NCBI GenBank assembly: GCA_022702545.1
Contig: JAHRBC010000007.1
Location: 2,542,001 to 2,606,000 of the forward strand
Direction: 5' to 3'
DNA: 64,000 nucleotides
Source of the DNA: Phycomyces nitens
Taxonomy: Eukaryota > Mucoromycota > Mucoromycetes > Mucorales > Phycomycetaceae
Of this stretch, positions 37,333-49,464 are shown in pieces; within the stretch, counting starts at the first letter, position 1, and each line of letters begins with the position of its first letter. The notes under the pieces were generated by a model. It did no database searches. It had not been told where the DNA came from and was given only the letters and a program-made list of their open reading frames with translations. A program made the position numbers and the translations under genes.

Positions 37333-37701
37333 TTCTTTCTCTTTCTTTCTATTTTTTTTATATTATTGTATCTTTCTTTTTTCTCTACTTTATTTTGCTC
37401 CAATTTTAAAGAAGATTTGTTCCTGAGCAATTACTTTTTTATATATATCGTCTATTCTCTCTCTCTCTCTCTCTTTTACCACAAGAAAATTTTATTTCTA
37501 TTAAACATCTCTCTTCATTTTTTTAATAATATATATAATTTTCTAATATGCTTTTTTCTTCCAATTATTTACCATGGCAATTAATTAAATCAATTGATAT
37601 ATAGTGTTGGATGAATATTATTTATTATTATGAAAGTATTATGAATATAGTATTATTATTATTATTAATATTGGTGGTGGTGGTGGTGGTGGTGGTGGTG
37701 G
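37218..37701. repeat. microsatellite-dense stretch (CT, TTC, GGT runs)
   Basis: CT runs occur near 37218-37239, 37299-37334 and 37452-37474, and a GGT run near 37672-37701, with T-rich DNA between. Open frames here translate as Ser/Leu/Phe or poly-Val and are artefacts of repeat composition. Confidence 0.85.
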
Positions 37702-37865
37702 AAACAGTTGTAAGCAAGAATTACATTAGAAATGCTTATACATATACATATATATATAATATAAATAGTGGAAATGAAGAGCTCAAGATATTTTGGTGGA
37801 ATGAATTACATGATGAAAAAGTGGAATAATTAAATTACTGGGCTGGATAGTACCAATCTTTGGGA

Positions 37866-39399
37866 TCAAGACAGCTGCTGGGACGTTTGCAGAATGAGGT
37901 TAAAGAACGGTCGATGGGTAAATGGGAGATTTATAAAGTGTGCCGTTGATGGCAAGGTCGAAAGAGTGTAGAGCCGGGTCATGGAGGCAGACACGATGCC
38001 CTTGACTTTTGCATAGGTACGGACATGATCTGCTACTTCTGCTCGTCTGGCAACAATGTATTCTGTAACCCACCGGTTAAGTGGCACAGAGAACCCCAGG
38101 TTTTCGTGAATGTTTTGTAATGCTTGGCAAATCTCATTTGCGTCTGGTCTATTGTCAGGATTTGGCTCTAGGCACGCCGTATAAAGCTGTGTGTACCACT
38201 CTGGCAGGCCAGGAACCCGCTCAATACGATAGACGTGGTCAGTCGATCCTCCCAACTGTCCCCCAGAATGATCGCTTCGATCGCCATCCAACAACACATC
38301 TGGTGATGGAAAGATAACCTTGCTGACCAGTTGCCAGATTATTATTCCCAGACTATATATATCAGACTTTTCTGTGTATATTCCTTGTCGCACCTCAGGA
38401 GCCACATAAGGAAGTCGGCCATAGACTGCCCGAGTAATGGCCGTAACTGAAGATGATTCCCGTGAAGGAGTGGCGAATCGATAGTCGACCAGAAAGTAGT
38501 CGCTGTCTGTGCAGATAATGTTGCGAGGGTGGACATTGCGATGACACATGCCTGCTTTATGAAGATCTACAAGATTTGCTGCCAGTCGAAGAATGGTGCC
38601 CGTAACTGTCTTGAGATCCAGGTCCCCCAGCGGCAGTTGTTGCATATGGTCTTCGAGGTTTCCATCGTTACTGAACTTCATGACCATCATCAGGTCCCCG
38701 GTGCTTTCACATACAGTGAGGCCTTGAAATAGAAGAGGTAAAAATGCCTTTGATTGTACGGATATCTATACGGGGTTTTAGTATCGGTCTTGTATACGCC
38801 GTGGGAATATTTACCTCGTTTAGTAACTTGTCGTCTACGATCTTGAGGGCCATTTTGATAGGTTGGGGTTCATAGGGTAGCCTGAGATTGACAGCATAGA
38901 CAGCAGAGAATCCACCTGCGCCAATGAACTGCATATTAGAGAACCATGGCCATGGGAACCATTGCATGTACTGGTCCAGACCAGCGTGGTATATTTGTCC
39001 AACTGCCTTTCGTGCACGTGGATTCATTGCTGCCACCACGCGTTCTCGTCCGTATGTCTGGGATAACGCCTTGAAGGACAATTGCTGTCTCCATAGTAAT
39101 GACCAATGCTAAATATATTCCAAGTATAAATACAAGTCCAGCACTAGAATTGTTTGAATTACCCAGGTATGTTCAAACAGTATTGATGTGCCAATGTATG
39201 ACTCGCACACTTCTTGGTAGAGTTGAGAGAGTTTCTCGGATATCATGAATGGAAGGGCTGGTTTGACAGACACTAGGTTTTCGAGTCCAAATTCATGGGG
39301 GTATAGTTCTAAGAGTTGGTTGATGATCTGTCTGGTCTGCAGCACAACATGGTCATTCATTTGTTTGCGGTAAAGAGACTCGAGTTCAGTTTCGTTCAT
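37866..39399 (-). CDS. predicted pseudokinase (protein-kinase-like fold), 3 exons, 470 aa
   Basis: Exons 39399-39163, 39108-38815 and 38747-37866 sum to 1413 nt in frame. The third exon begins AFLPLLFQGLTVCE, using the acceptor after CAATCAAAG. Kinase features are a glycine loop (GAGGFSAVYAV), the beta-3 lysine (MALKIVDD), VMKFSNDGNLEDH, the APE helix (YGRLPYVAPEV) and YSLGIIIWQLVS. The catalytic loop reads CHRNVHPRN, with Asn in place of the catalytic Asp, and the metal-binding DFG is DYR. Both changes usually abolish phosphotransfer. The ~150-residue N terminus has no recognised domain. The frame is intact and spliced, so it is probably a maintained scaffold or regulator, not a dead gene. 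Similar expanded tyrosine-kinase-like families occur in Mucoromycota; no partner is evident. Confidence 0.85.
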
Positions 39400-39917
39400 T
39401 ATTTTTTGGGGATAGAAAGGATAATTTTTGGGAAGAAGAAGGCCGAATACTAAGCATCAGACTGTTAATAAAAACGTTTTGTAGTTTAAAGTCACAGGTC
39501 CGATATGTGATACGAATCCCATTGATTGGTTCGTTTCTTTTTTTATGGACTAGAAGACCATGGGCAACACTGACAGGTTTCTCAACGAGCGGTCACCAAG
39601 AGGTGTGGTGTAACGTCTTGATAGCATAAAGCTGCTGTAGATAGAAAGAGAGCAATTATAACATGTTTATTATACAAAAAGAAAAGACTATCAAGGACCA
39701 TTTAAAAAGATAAATATATATATATAAAAGTATACAGGGGTGGGACTGCTCAATAGGCAAGTATTTAAATGTACGTGAATTTACACCCAAAATAATATGT
39801 AGAATAATGTACATTTGCTAAGCTTCTGGCGATTGATTCTGGCGATATTCAACAGCCATCGTGAATATTGGTGCTGTTTATCAGCCCAAGGAAAAAAAAA
39901 TACAGGTCTTTACGGAT
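39400..39917. other. spacer between two minus-strand genes
   Basis: About 500 bp holding the pseudokinase promoter region and the downstream flank of the 99-residue orphan. It is AT-rich with an AT run near 39714-39728. No gene or specific site was recognised. Confidence 0.5.
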
Positions 39918-40217
39918 TCAAACCGTATTGAAATTCAACTCCACTTCAAAGTCGCGCTGTTTCAAGTACATGAACATTTTGTGCTGAAGATCAAAAAGAG
40001 GGGAATCATGCTCTCCAGGCCGTGTTTTGGACACCTCTGATAGATAGGACTGTACACCCAAGATAAGGCTAAGAAGACCGTCTTGTCTCTCATTAAAGTA
40101 TTCTTCATCCGTCTTTTCTTCTTGGATTCCGGGATAAGCCTTTTGGTCCTGGGCAGCCAGCAGGGAAGAAAAAGCTTGCTTGGGTTGAGGAGGGTAGGCA
40201 ATTGTATCAGCTCTCAT
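39918..40217 (-). CDS. unknown small protein, 99 aa
   Basis: A single-exon frame from ATG (MRADTIAYPPQPKQAF) to TGA. Composition is normal for a soluble protein, with a likely helical segment (EEYFNERQDGLLSLILGVQSY) and a charged, hydrophobic end (HKMFMYLKQRDFEVELNF). No membrane span, signal or catalytic motif is visible and no family was recognised. Evidence that it is coding is the good ATG context, balanced composition and lack of repeats. It could be a stand-alone small subunit or a clade-specific gene. Confidence 0.5.
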   Translation of the reverse strand: MRADTIAYPPQPKQAFSSLLAAQDQKAYPGIQEEKTDEEYFNERQDGLLSLILGVQSYLSEVSKTRPGEHDSPLFDLQHKMFMYLKQRDFEVELNFNTV

Positions 40218-42764
40218 GATGGATTTGGATTCGAAAGGACAATAGGGAAGAAATGAATGGGGGGAAGACTGGAGTATATATATATATCATTTATTCGAAA
40301 TATCAAACTTTGGAGTTGTTCCCAATTATGGTCTTGTGTTTTTTGTAAGATGTATTTGGCAGACCCTTTATTTTTTATAAAAAAATTTATAATAATCTTG
40401 TCACCTGTAGCTATTGTACCTGTTCATGACACTTTTTATACCATGTTCGTGATCTTTACCGTAGCTTTCTTTGCACACAAAAGGGAAGAAAAATACACAC
40501 ACACACACACATACACACACATGGATTTCACTAGCCAAGTCTCATTGTATGCTCGTAATTGTGAGTTTCTTTTACCGTCGTACAGATTACAAGGGAAAAA
40601 TTGTGTTGAACAACCCAAACCGTATCGTACAAATCATCTCGTCCAAAAATTCATCATCCCGTCTATCGTTAATCGGCAATAATAAAGAGATAGACGATAG
40701 AGAGAGATAGTCATGATATCAACGGTAGAATCTCTGGCCGTTCCATTTTATTCTATTCAATCGAGAATCGAGGAGATGAAACGTAAACGTGATTACCATG
40801 TATTAAATTCACCAGCGATTTATTAGATTTGTATACACAGAACAATATACAGATCAGTCCAAGAACAATAGGCTTAAAAACAAATAAACGAATAAATAGA
40901 GATTATCTAAATTCAGGGATTGAAAACCTTAGTATTTGTCTTTATTTCTATTTCTATATATATATATAAGCCGTGTCTTGATATCTAGCAAGTGTTATCT
41001 ATCAGAACCAAATATTCTACCAATATATATATCTCAATTAAACACACACACACACACACTACTAGGATGCCTAGTTACTGGGTAAATACAACAAAGGGTG
41101 ATTGTCTGGTGTCACATCCCATGATATTTCCTGCGTACTCCACGCGACATCTCACAAACAGTGTTGTCATAGCAACCCTCCTTTTCAAGATGCAATAGCA
41201 GAACAAGAAAAGTGTTTCAAGGGAGAAAAAGGGTTGCCATGATACAGGCGAGTGGCCAAGGGAAATGAAGGCATATGGATATCATTGATCCCATAGGCGC
41301 TTGGACATATTTAGTCTATATTTATCCATTATATATATATATGGAATACAGTTAATCCCTGCATTCTAAAAAAAGAAAGGGAAGATCAGCCTACAATAGG
41401 GTCTGTTTAGAACTCATCTAACCTTTTTAAATGACAAGACCATCAAAATTCACGATTTTTCATTTTTATTGCGTTGGGTACTACACACGTATATATTGTA
41501 TTATAAACAAGATCCAACAAAAAAAAACGCAAAAACAGTTTGGCAAGCCTTTTGGAAATGTTCAATATGCATTTTTTTATTATTATTTTTGTTTGGAAAA
41601 AGAGTGGTGGGATATTGAGTTAAAAGGCAAACCCTTTCTGGCTTAGGAATCATGTCTTACAGTGGCTTCACTTTTGCAATGCTGATTTAGTCTATCAAAT
41701 AAAACTGGTGATTGACTTGACACATTTATGACATGAGCTGACAAGATCAGTTTTTTTTATATAAAAAAAAACATGTTCTTTTGCAGTCCATGGATAGGTG
41801 GGGATTTCAATAGGTAATTATTTTTCTATTAGAGGCAAATATATGCATAGCCTAGACCAGTTTGCAAAATGAAAACATAGGTGTGTATAAAAGGCTCAAA
41901 TCACATCACTGGGTTGTTATTGAACAACATAGGGCTTGGGTCTCACATGCCCTTTCAAATATTTGTATGGTGCTCCTCATGCTCAACATTAAGATATTAA
42001 TGGTTTACCAAAAGCCACATACGCATATTGCAGTATAAGCTATAAATTATAAAGATCAAAGCTCATTAAAAAATAAAAAATAAAAGAGTGCGAGGATTCC
42101 TTGGTGATTGTGGTATTTATGCTCGACAGACAACTGGGCAGACTGAATTTAATATTCGAGTGTAAATTAAGCCTTTTTGCCTTTACTAGCACTATTTCCA
42201 TACAAGTCCACAAAAGCACATTTTGAATCGGTACTCTCATCTGTTTGTTTTTTTTTTCCTGGGCGAGGATCATTTGGAAAACCCGGCTTAGTCAAATTAA
42301 AACGCAAGACAGGCATAAAGATCAATGGTACAGAATGTGATGATTCAATCTTGCTTTTATTTTTATGCTACTGCAACAAATACAGCCTGGTAAATTTTGG
42401 TACCTGGGTAGAATTGTTGGGTTGCAGTAGATGGCCATGCTTAATTACAATATCCTTACATTCTTTCCAGCCAAAAACCAATATAGCCCAAAGCATGTAC
42501 AGCTTGCTATTTTGTATTTTGTATTTTTATTTTGTATTTTTATTTTGAAATTCTGCCTCAATTTAGACTGGGATACAAACATGATTTCCATTTAACTAGG
42601 CGCTATTTTTATCCATTGGCTTCATTTATTTATTTATTGATTCTCGTCGATCGTACAAAAGATCAGGACAGTCACCCACACCTCATTTAGCAGAGTGTAG
42701 ATTTTTGTTTTGTTTTTCTTCTTCTTCTTCTTCTTCTTTCACATACCTCTTTTTACATTTCATA
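40218..42764. other. gene-free spacer with CA repeats
   Basis: About 2.5 kb between divergent genes. It contains CA/AC runs near 40494-40521 and 41043-41060 and many AT runs. Short frames such as 42177-42548 are not supported by splice sites or motifs. A TTC run near 42717-42737 precedes the next gene and probably lies in its 5' UTR or promoter. Confidence 0.55.
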
Positions 42765-44110
42765 ATGCGTCTGTCGAACCGATTATGGGGACCCAGTCTA
42801 GCATTCCTAGCCGGTACCCTGACGAATCCCTGGATCATCCGTGTTACTGCCCAGGGTGTGTATTTATCATCATTTACTACTCGACAGTAAACAAAAACAA
42901 AAGTGTTGAGTTGAACATGGCTACTATTATGGATTCATAAAGTGATCATCCACCAGAAAAAAAAAAAGGGGGGGGGGGGGAAGTAGCACTATTGTGGAGC
43001 GGTTGGAAGGGTGCCTGTATTCGCTGCTGCATTTCCTATACAGGAATTATTATTGAATATAGTACTGGGGACCTTTGATAGTCAACTCTGAATATTAAAA
43101 TAGGATCTGGGAAATAAGGTACAAAGTACACAGATATTAATATCCTCGTAATTCTAGACGATTATTCCGACGAGTATGGCCAGGACGATGAATATCAATC
43201 ACCAAATGAATATGGCACAACATCAACTGGTGCAGAAGTATTAGGTACAACTAGCAACTAAATACAACGCAAATTACCATGGCAACACAACTATCCTAAT
43301 TGCCTTGTGTTCGTTCTGTAATCCAACGACCCAATATTCTAAATGTCGTACTCTCTATCTTATCCTCTAGACACTCCAACTGACGACGGCAATGACAGCC
43401 AACCAACCTCCACCACATCTGATAGCCTTCCAACCTCCACCACTTCTTATGAAGACCAACCAACATCGACTAGTGATGAAGAATCGCCCTCTTCCACATA
43501 CACCCAATGGACACCAACACCAACACCAACATCAACCACGACTACTGATTACATTGAGCCCACCACTACAACTGATTACATTGAACCCACCACGACAATT
43601 GATGAAGAAACCCCAAGTGCTAGTGAAACAACCGACGAACCATCCGATGTTGTACCCACTGATGTTGTACCCACAACAGATTTTACGCCCTTGCCCTCGA
43701 CCACGTCCGATATCTACCCAATCCCAGACCCAACCATTACACCCGAAGCCAGTCTTCCCTTGGTTCCCACTGGGTCCATCACCGATACCCTTAGTGCCAG
43801 CACACTGCCTACTTCTGCACCCATAAGCTCCGGATCAGATCATAGCCAGCGTAATGCCATCATTGGAGGTGTCGTAGGAGGTGTCGGAGGTGCCCTTATT
43901 ATTGGCGCCATCATCTTCTTTTTGATTCGCCGAAGAAGGGCCGGAAAAGAATCCAACGATTTGGAAGTATTCGAACCACAGAACGATGGTTATGAAGGAG
44001 ATACCACCACCACAAATACCAATTCATGGCCGGCCAACAGATCCAGCATGTCACAGCCCTTTAGTAGTCGCCCACCACCCCCAACACCCGTCCATGACTC
44101 TGGATACTAA
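42765..44110 (+). CDS. Ser/Thr-rich single-pass membrane protein (Mid2/WSC-like architecture), 305 aa
   Basis: Exons 42765-42855, 43158-43244 and 43371-44110 sum to 918 nt in frame. The first exon encodes a signal peptide (MRLSNRLWGPSLAFLAGTLT, ending VTAQ). A ~200-residue extracellular stalk follows, first acidic and Tyr-rich (DDYSDEYGQDDEY), then dominated by Thr/Ser/Pro with short repeats (TTTTDYIEPTTTTDYIEPTT; DVVPTDVVPTT), suited to heavy O-mannosylation. A Gly-rich span (AIIGGVVGGVGGALIIGAII) ends in the stop-transfer RRRR. The cytoplasmic tail of ~65 residues has RPPPPTPVHDSGY. This is the layout of fungal wall-stress sensors and related surface proteins. There is no cysteine-rich WSC head, so sensor function is inferred from architecture only. 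Confidence 0.8.
42958..42981. repeat. adjacent poly(A) and poly(G) homopolymers
   Basis: Within the first intron of the membrane-protein gene, about a dozen A residues are followed directly by a run of 13 G residues. Such a tract is prone to slippage and to G-quadruplex-like structure, and sequencing length may be unreliable. Confidence 0.7.
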
Positions 44111-44542
44111 CAATCTTATTACTACTATTTATTTAATTCGACATTAATGGATACCACACAAATATTTTCTATCAATACCTTTCGGACCACTTTATGTTTA
44201 ATATATATATATATATTACTCTATCTCAAGCACCTTGCTATTATTTAATAATAAACGTGTTTTAATTACTAAAAGTATATTTGAATACCAGTTTCGATTT
44301 TGGAAACCTGGCACGGCCAAAGATATAATTGTTAATAAAAGTATGCAAGCCATCGATTATTAACTATTATCTTGAGCAATATAATAATAATAATAATAAT
44401 AATGGTAAATAGAGACTCCTTGAGATCAAATAGAGTATTTTTAATTGATATACATTCTCACAAAAACCACTAGAGTTTTCTTCTTCTTTTTCTTCTTTCT
44501 TTTTGGCAATTCCAAAATAAAAATAAAAAAGATCATCTTCAA

Positions 44543-46024
44543 TTAAAAGGGCAAGAGGTCTTGATCGTCTTCCTCAAAGACATCAATCTGACCAGATTCA
44601 TGTGCAGCCTTGAATTCTAGAGCTGTAGATTTATAAAGATTAATATACAAATGTCTAGCACACAAAACATTTGCCAGCTTACCTTCTTGCTTCTTATCAG
44701 CAGCTTCAGCGGCATCGACACCGTTTTGAATCTCCTGGATAGCAGCTCTCTCCTTCTTTTTTCCTTGGACCTTTTTCAATCTATAATACATATTTAGTTT
44801 TCACTATCGAGTTGCAAAAAAGTGCCAGGGAGTCTGTATATCGTTTTACCTGAAAAATTCTTCTCTGTCTTGCTCATCCAATTCAGAGATGATGTATTTG
44901 ATGGTATTCTCATAACGGGGGATAATAACGTGCTCAATAGCATTCACACGGCGGTTAGTAGCCTTGATGACTTCGTCAAGGATAACAAACGCAGTCTACA
45001 AAAACAGATATCAGCCTCATGCTAAGCAGTAGCAAGGCTTACCTGCAAGCTTGCAAGCTCAATCAGAGTCTCGACGGCCTTGGCGTAGACTTCTTTTGTC
45101 TTTTGGATTTGCTGACCACCGCGTCCAAGACCAGTAAACTCAAACACTAACCAAGAATGCTATCAGCACCATCTCTTTTGCCTCATTCTCACCAATCTAG
45201 ATAGTCTAGCCTTGATCTCTTTACCATTTCCGCCTTCGGTGTACATCTCAAACACGGGCAACATCACACCAGACACATTCTCTTGCTTTGCACGGACACG
45301 CAACTGAGCAGTCTTTGCAGCCTCTTGTACTTGGTAACTTTGAAGAGTGTGTCAATATTGCCACGATTAAAGAACATTTTGCTATCGTGCTTACCTAATG
45401 TCGCCTGTGATATATTGGACCTCTGCCAGCGAGAACGAAGCAACTTGCATGACTTGTCCCATCTTGCGCTTGAGCTTTATCGCACACGCTCAAGTCTTTA
45501 GTACCATTACCAAAGACCAAAGACCAGCAAGATAATTTCCTCTGAATATTTATTTATTTACCTCGTCAATCTTTTGGGTGATTGTTCTGAAACGTTTTGT
45601 CAAGGCCTCGGCTTTTCTCTTCAAGAGCGAATGGCCGGTCTGAGCACCCTTTAACTTTGACTTCATGGTAGTCAAGGCCCTATAGATTATGGTCAAGGAA
45701 TTATATGGTTATTGAGCCTCGTCTATCAGAGTGTATATGCAACAACAACAACAACAACAACAAAAGAAAAAAGTGGGTGCACGCGCGCGTGTGTATGTTT
45801 GAATGTGGCAGGGTATAAAGGTATAGGGTTTGGAATTGTAGTGGTATTGGAATAGTAATTGTCTCCTAAACAACATCATCTCAAAGACACGAAACGATTC
45901 CGGGGATTCTCCGAGTTTGGGCTTTTTGAGGAATGGCATGTTTGAAAATTTAACCAAAAAAAAAGGGAAGGTGTACGTACATGCGAGTGGGGAAAATACT
46001 GATTCTCTGATTGTTACCCGACAT
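44543..46024 (-). CDS. VMA8: V-type H+-ATPase subunit D (central stalk)
   Basis: Subunit D is the coiled-coil rotor shaft of the V1 sector, coupling ATP hydrolysis to proton pumping in vacuoles and endosomes. The sequence matches the family along its length: [150 protein letters not shown]. The C-terminal extension is acidic ([11 protein letters not shown]). There are about eight exons on the minus strand. The first ends inside the ATG of PTRM, followed by a ~300-nt intron, long for this locus, that contains AAC and CG/GT repeats. Frame and motifs are intact, so it is expected to be functional and housekeeping. Confidence 0.95.
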
Positions 46025-48878
46025 AATATATATCTATATCAATAGCTATGTCTAGATCTATATATATATATGTATTTGGGTGTTTTGGGTATTTGAAGAA
46101 GACCTTTGGAATAAAAAAAAAAGAAAAAGGGGAAGGGGTAGTTGAGGTAAGAGACAGTGTAAAGAGTCCGACAAAAAAATAGGCAGGCGGGGATTGTACA
46201 GAGGCAATAATAGATTGTGTGTGAGTGTGTGTGAGTGTGTGTGTGATGATCATGCCCGGGCCGAGGCGACAGACAGTTCGGGCTGGTCCGAGGTGGCCAG
46301 ATCAGACGCCCAAATGTGAATAGTCGAAAGACTAACCCTTGATCCATTTCCTACTGTATGTAACTCAACTAGTTTCTCACACATTTTTGTGGGCATAAAT
46401 ATCTCTCTAATATACCTCTTCTTCATATAACAATACCTGTTTTTTTTTTAGCCAATTCAATAAATATTTTTTTTATTAAAAAATGAATACTTGCAAGATT
46501 GTGCCACTGTAAAACCGTTGGAGATATTAAGCCGTACCAGCAAATTGAACAAAATGGTTTCTTTATTTTACAAGTGTATCATTGTCGTAAAAGGCGTAAG
46601 TTGCTTTCGTCACTTTTTGTTCCAGACGTTTAGAAAAACACCCTTGTTTTTTTTATATTATTTTTTATTTTATTTTATTGCTGTGGCTACTGTTAGCTTA
46701 CCTCGTATCTATAACGCTATATATCCCAAGTGTATAGCTTTGCTTCTCGTCAAAATATACTCAGCTGTATCGCGCTGCATACAAAAAAAAACATCCATGC
46801 GTCTGCAATATCACATGTACAAATACAGTAAAGGGATACATCGGGAAGCGAGTCACGGTATTGCGCATTCATCAACTGTAAGACGTTGGTTGTCAAGACC
46901 CTTCTTCAACTCTTTACGAATCTTTACATGTTAGAATCAATTTATGAAGCGTCTTTTTTCTTTCTTTCTTATTGGAGAGCAGGCTTTGTTAAATAGAAAA
47001 ATCACCGAAGAAGCTATTGAATACACTTTGAATCGGTAAAGACTCAAACTAAATCAATCCATACAGCGCGAAAAACATGACAACAGTCGATTCTAATCTA
47101 CTCTTTATGTCAAAATGTCAAAAAATGTTACTGTTCTACAAACGGTGTCAGACATGAATTACTGCTCATGTCAACCATCTCATCCTTCCTTTCGTTTCAG
47201 TACATCAGAAGTAAATGAAGCACACTTCCATGCTCAATGTGTTGACTTTTGCCTAACACTATTGCTAATTCATATAGTCAGCAATACGGGTTACGTTCTT
47301 TTTTTTTGGTTTAACGGTATTAATTACTTCATAGTATACCTTTTTCGTCTCAACAGAGTACATTCTTGAAAACAAATTCATGAATCCACTCTCGTTTGTC
47401 CAGTAGTGCTCCCAAAAAAAAATGGCACTGTTTCTTAAAGAATCCTCCAGGACAGTAAACCTAATTTTGCCCAATAAAAAACAACAGTTGTGGACTTAAC
47501 GTCTAGGACTGTATAGGGCGTTCTATATTCCGAGATTACTGGTTTACATTTTCTGCTGTTACCATTCATTTTGATATGTAAGAAATAAAATAGACACTGT
47601 GATGTTGTCCGGGATGGCCACCCATTCAGTTCGATCTGGACTGAAGGGTATGCTCGACAATCAGGCACGACTCCTCAACACAATCTAGTACTACCTTGGA
47701 AACAAAGACATTTTATTCACATTATCAACCATTTGAATACAGCAGATTCTTTTCCGGTTAAGTCTATACTTGTTGTAGAGGACATTGGTCGTTCTGGTCA
47801 TTTCGTATCGTCTGAGTCATTAAGAGAATACCCCTATTTTACAAAGGGAAAAAGGGTTCGGTTTTTGGACCCAGTTTTGCGCAAACCTTGTCTATTATAC
47901 AAATTACATTTATGGACTATTAAATATCTCCACTTTATTAAAGATGTATAGTGTATTTTTAATACACTGATAGCGTCCTCGATTTTCTAATGGTCTTCAG
48001 TTATATAACCTTTGGCCATTTAGTATTTTTGATTGGACATTGTGGGTTTAATTTGGCTATGCTATTGCACTCCATTGATTCATATTGAAGTATTTGGTGT
48101 AAATAGAGATATAAAATAGGGTCGATAGAAAATAAAGTGAGACTTTGACGTGTGGTTTTTAATAAAAGATTTTGAGTAGTGTTTTTTAGACAAGTTGTTT
48201 AGAATGATATTTTCTATCTCTTTTATATCTTCTTATGGATAAACTATCTTTCTGTTATTCCTGCATCTTCCTGTTCTCTTCCGAGAGGACTTCTTTACTA
48301 CATTATCTGCTTTGATTTAGGGAAGTGCATTGGCTCTTGTCATTATTGGCGTTAGTGAAGCTTCTGATATATGACTGCCTTTATATTCCCTGACTCTTTA
48401 TTTCTAAGTCAGGTTTCCTGGAATCTTGATATTGCAAATACGACACATATTTTCTATATTATAGTTCATTCATATGTTTATTAGATAAATATTATTTATC
48501 TTATAGCAATCTTTAAATAAATATTGTGATATTTGGTAGTAGAATATGGGACGGTTGATACTTTGAGACTCTTTATTATGATTGAGAAAAAGTTAAATTT
48601 AATTTAAGAAGTATGTTAACTTGGTATTTATAACTATTGTTATAATTCTTATTAGCTTGGATATGCATTATCATAATAGCTGTGCTATGAGTTAATAGGT
48701 ATTTTGGGACTTTGCCCCACAATAGATTGGGTATGGTATTTTCATATTTGGAAAAGGATTTCTGGGTGGTATAGTTTATCTTGATTTTTAGATAATCCAA
48801 CTATCTGGGTTTATATATCACTTTTCTCTGATATACCATTATGCCAAATACAACAAATATGTTTATATTTAATAGTAA
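46025..48878. other. spacer with weak coding-like remnants
   Basis: About 2.9 kb. GT repeats lie near 46215-46244, upstream of VMA8. Beyond about 46.9 kb several short frames look compositionally coding, for example a reading ending in ITEEAIEYTLNR at about 47034. Another across about 47590-47951 contains VRDGHPFSSIWTEGYARQSG and VVEDIGRSGHFVSSESL. They do not join into a gene and no family was recognised. They may be debris of a mobile element. Confidence 0.4.
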
Positions 48879-49021
48879 CGAGCGCTGCTCGCTCTCCGAG
48901 GGCTCCCTGATTACATCCCAACTACAGGCAGAAAGAATATCTGGTTCTACTGCAAAAGCTTATAATTATATGATTCTATATAAGAAATATACTGGGTTGC
49001 CTCAGTCGTAGACTTCGCAAC
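48879..49021 (-). mobile_element. 143-bp deletion-derived mini-Helitron (both ends, no body)
   Basis: Its left ~80 bp (hairpin CGAGCGCTGCTCG, then CTCTCCGAGGGCTCCCTGA) match the left end of the autonomous Helitron at 49085. Its right end, CAGTCGTAGACTTCGCAAC, matches the Helitron right end at 54545. The interior is missing. A third copy of the right-end motif, with one change, lies at 49047-49064, between the two elements. Confidence 0.65.
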
Positions 49022-49464
49022 TTGTACATTTCTACTGGTCTAGCTTAGTCGTAGACTTCACAACTTATATGTTTTATATATATACAAGCGCTGCTTGCTC
49101 TCCGAGGGCTCCCTGATTACCTCCCAACTACAGGCAGAAAGAAATATCTGGTTCTACTGCAAAGATCTAATTTTACGATTTCGTAGTATCTATGGCTATA
49201 GGCTGTTATTGAGGTTCTACTGAGTTTATAAATTATTTTGACTACTGGTTACATTATTAGAGTTTTAATAGTTTGGTTCATCCATTGACTTTACTAATAA
49301 TTGGATCTACATTTTAATAAGAGGATAGACATAATATAAATTATATTGGTAAATAGTTGCTATAGGTTGTAAAAGATATTTTAAGTTATTAGTGAGGATA
49401 TAATATAGAAAATTTATTGATGTTAGGATAAAAGTATATGTTGATAAAACTGATGATGTGGGAA

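Noticed and set aside
37197..37584. Plus-strand open frames over the CT-rich tract
   Set aside because: They translate as Ser/Leu/Phe runs of simple repeats and follow the stop of a real gene; composition, not coding.
48879..49170. CRISPR-like direct repeats
   Set aside because: Only two ~80-bp copies, plus shared end motifs, all explained by Helitron termini in a eukaryotic genome.
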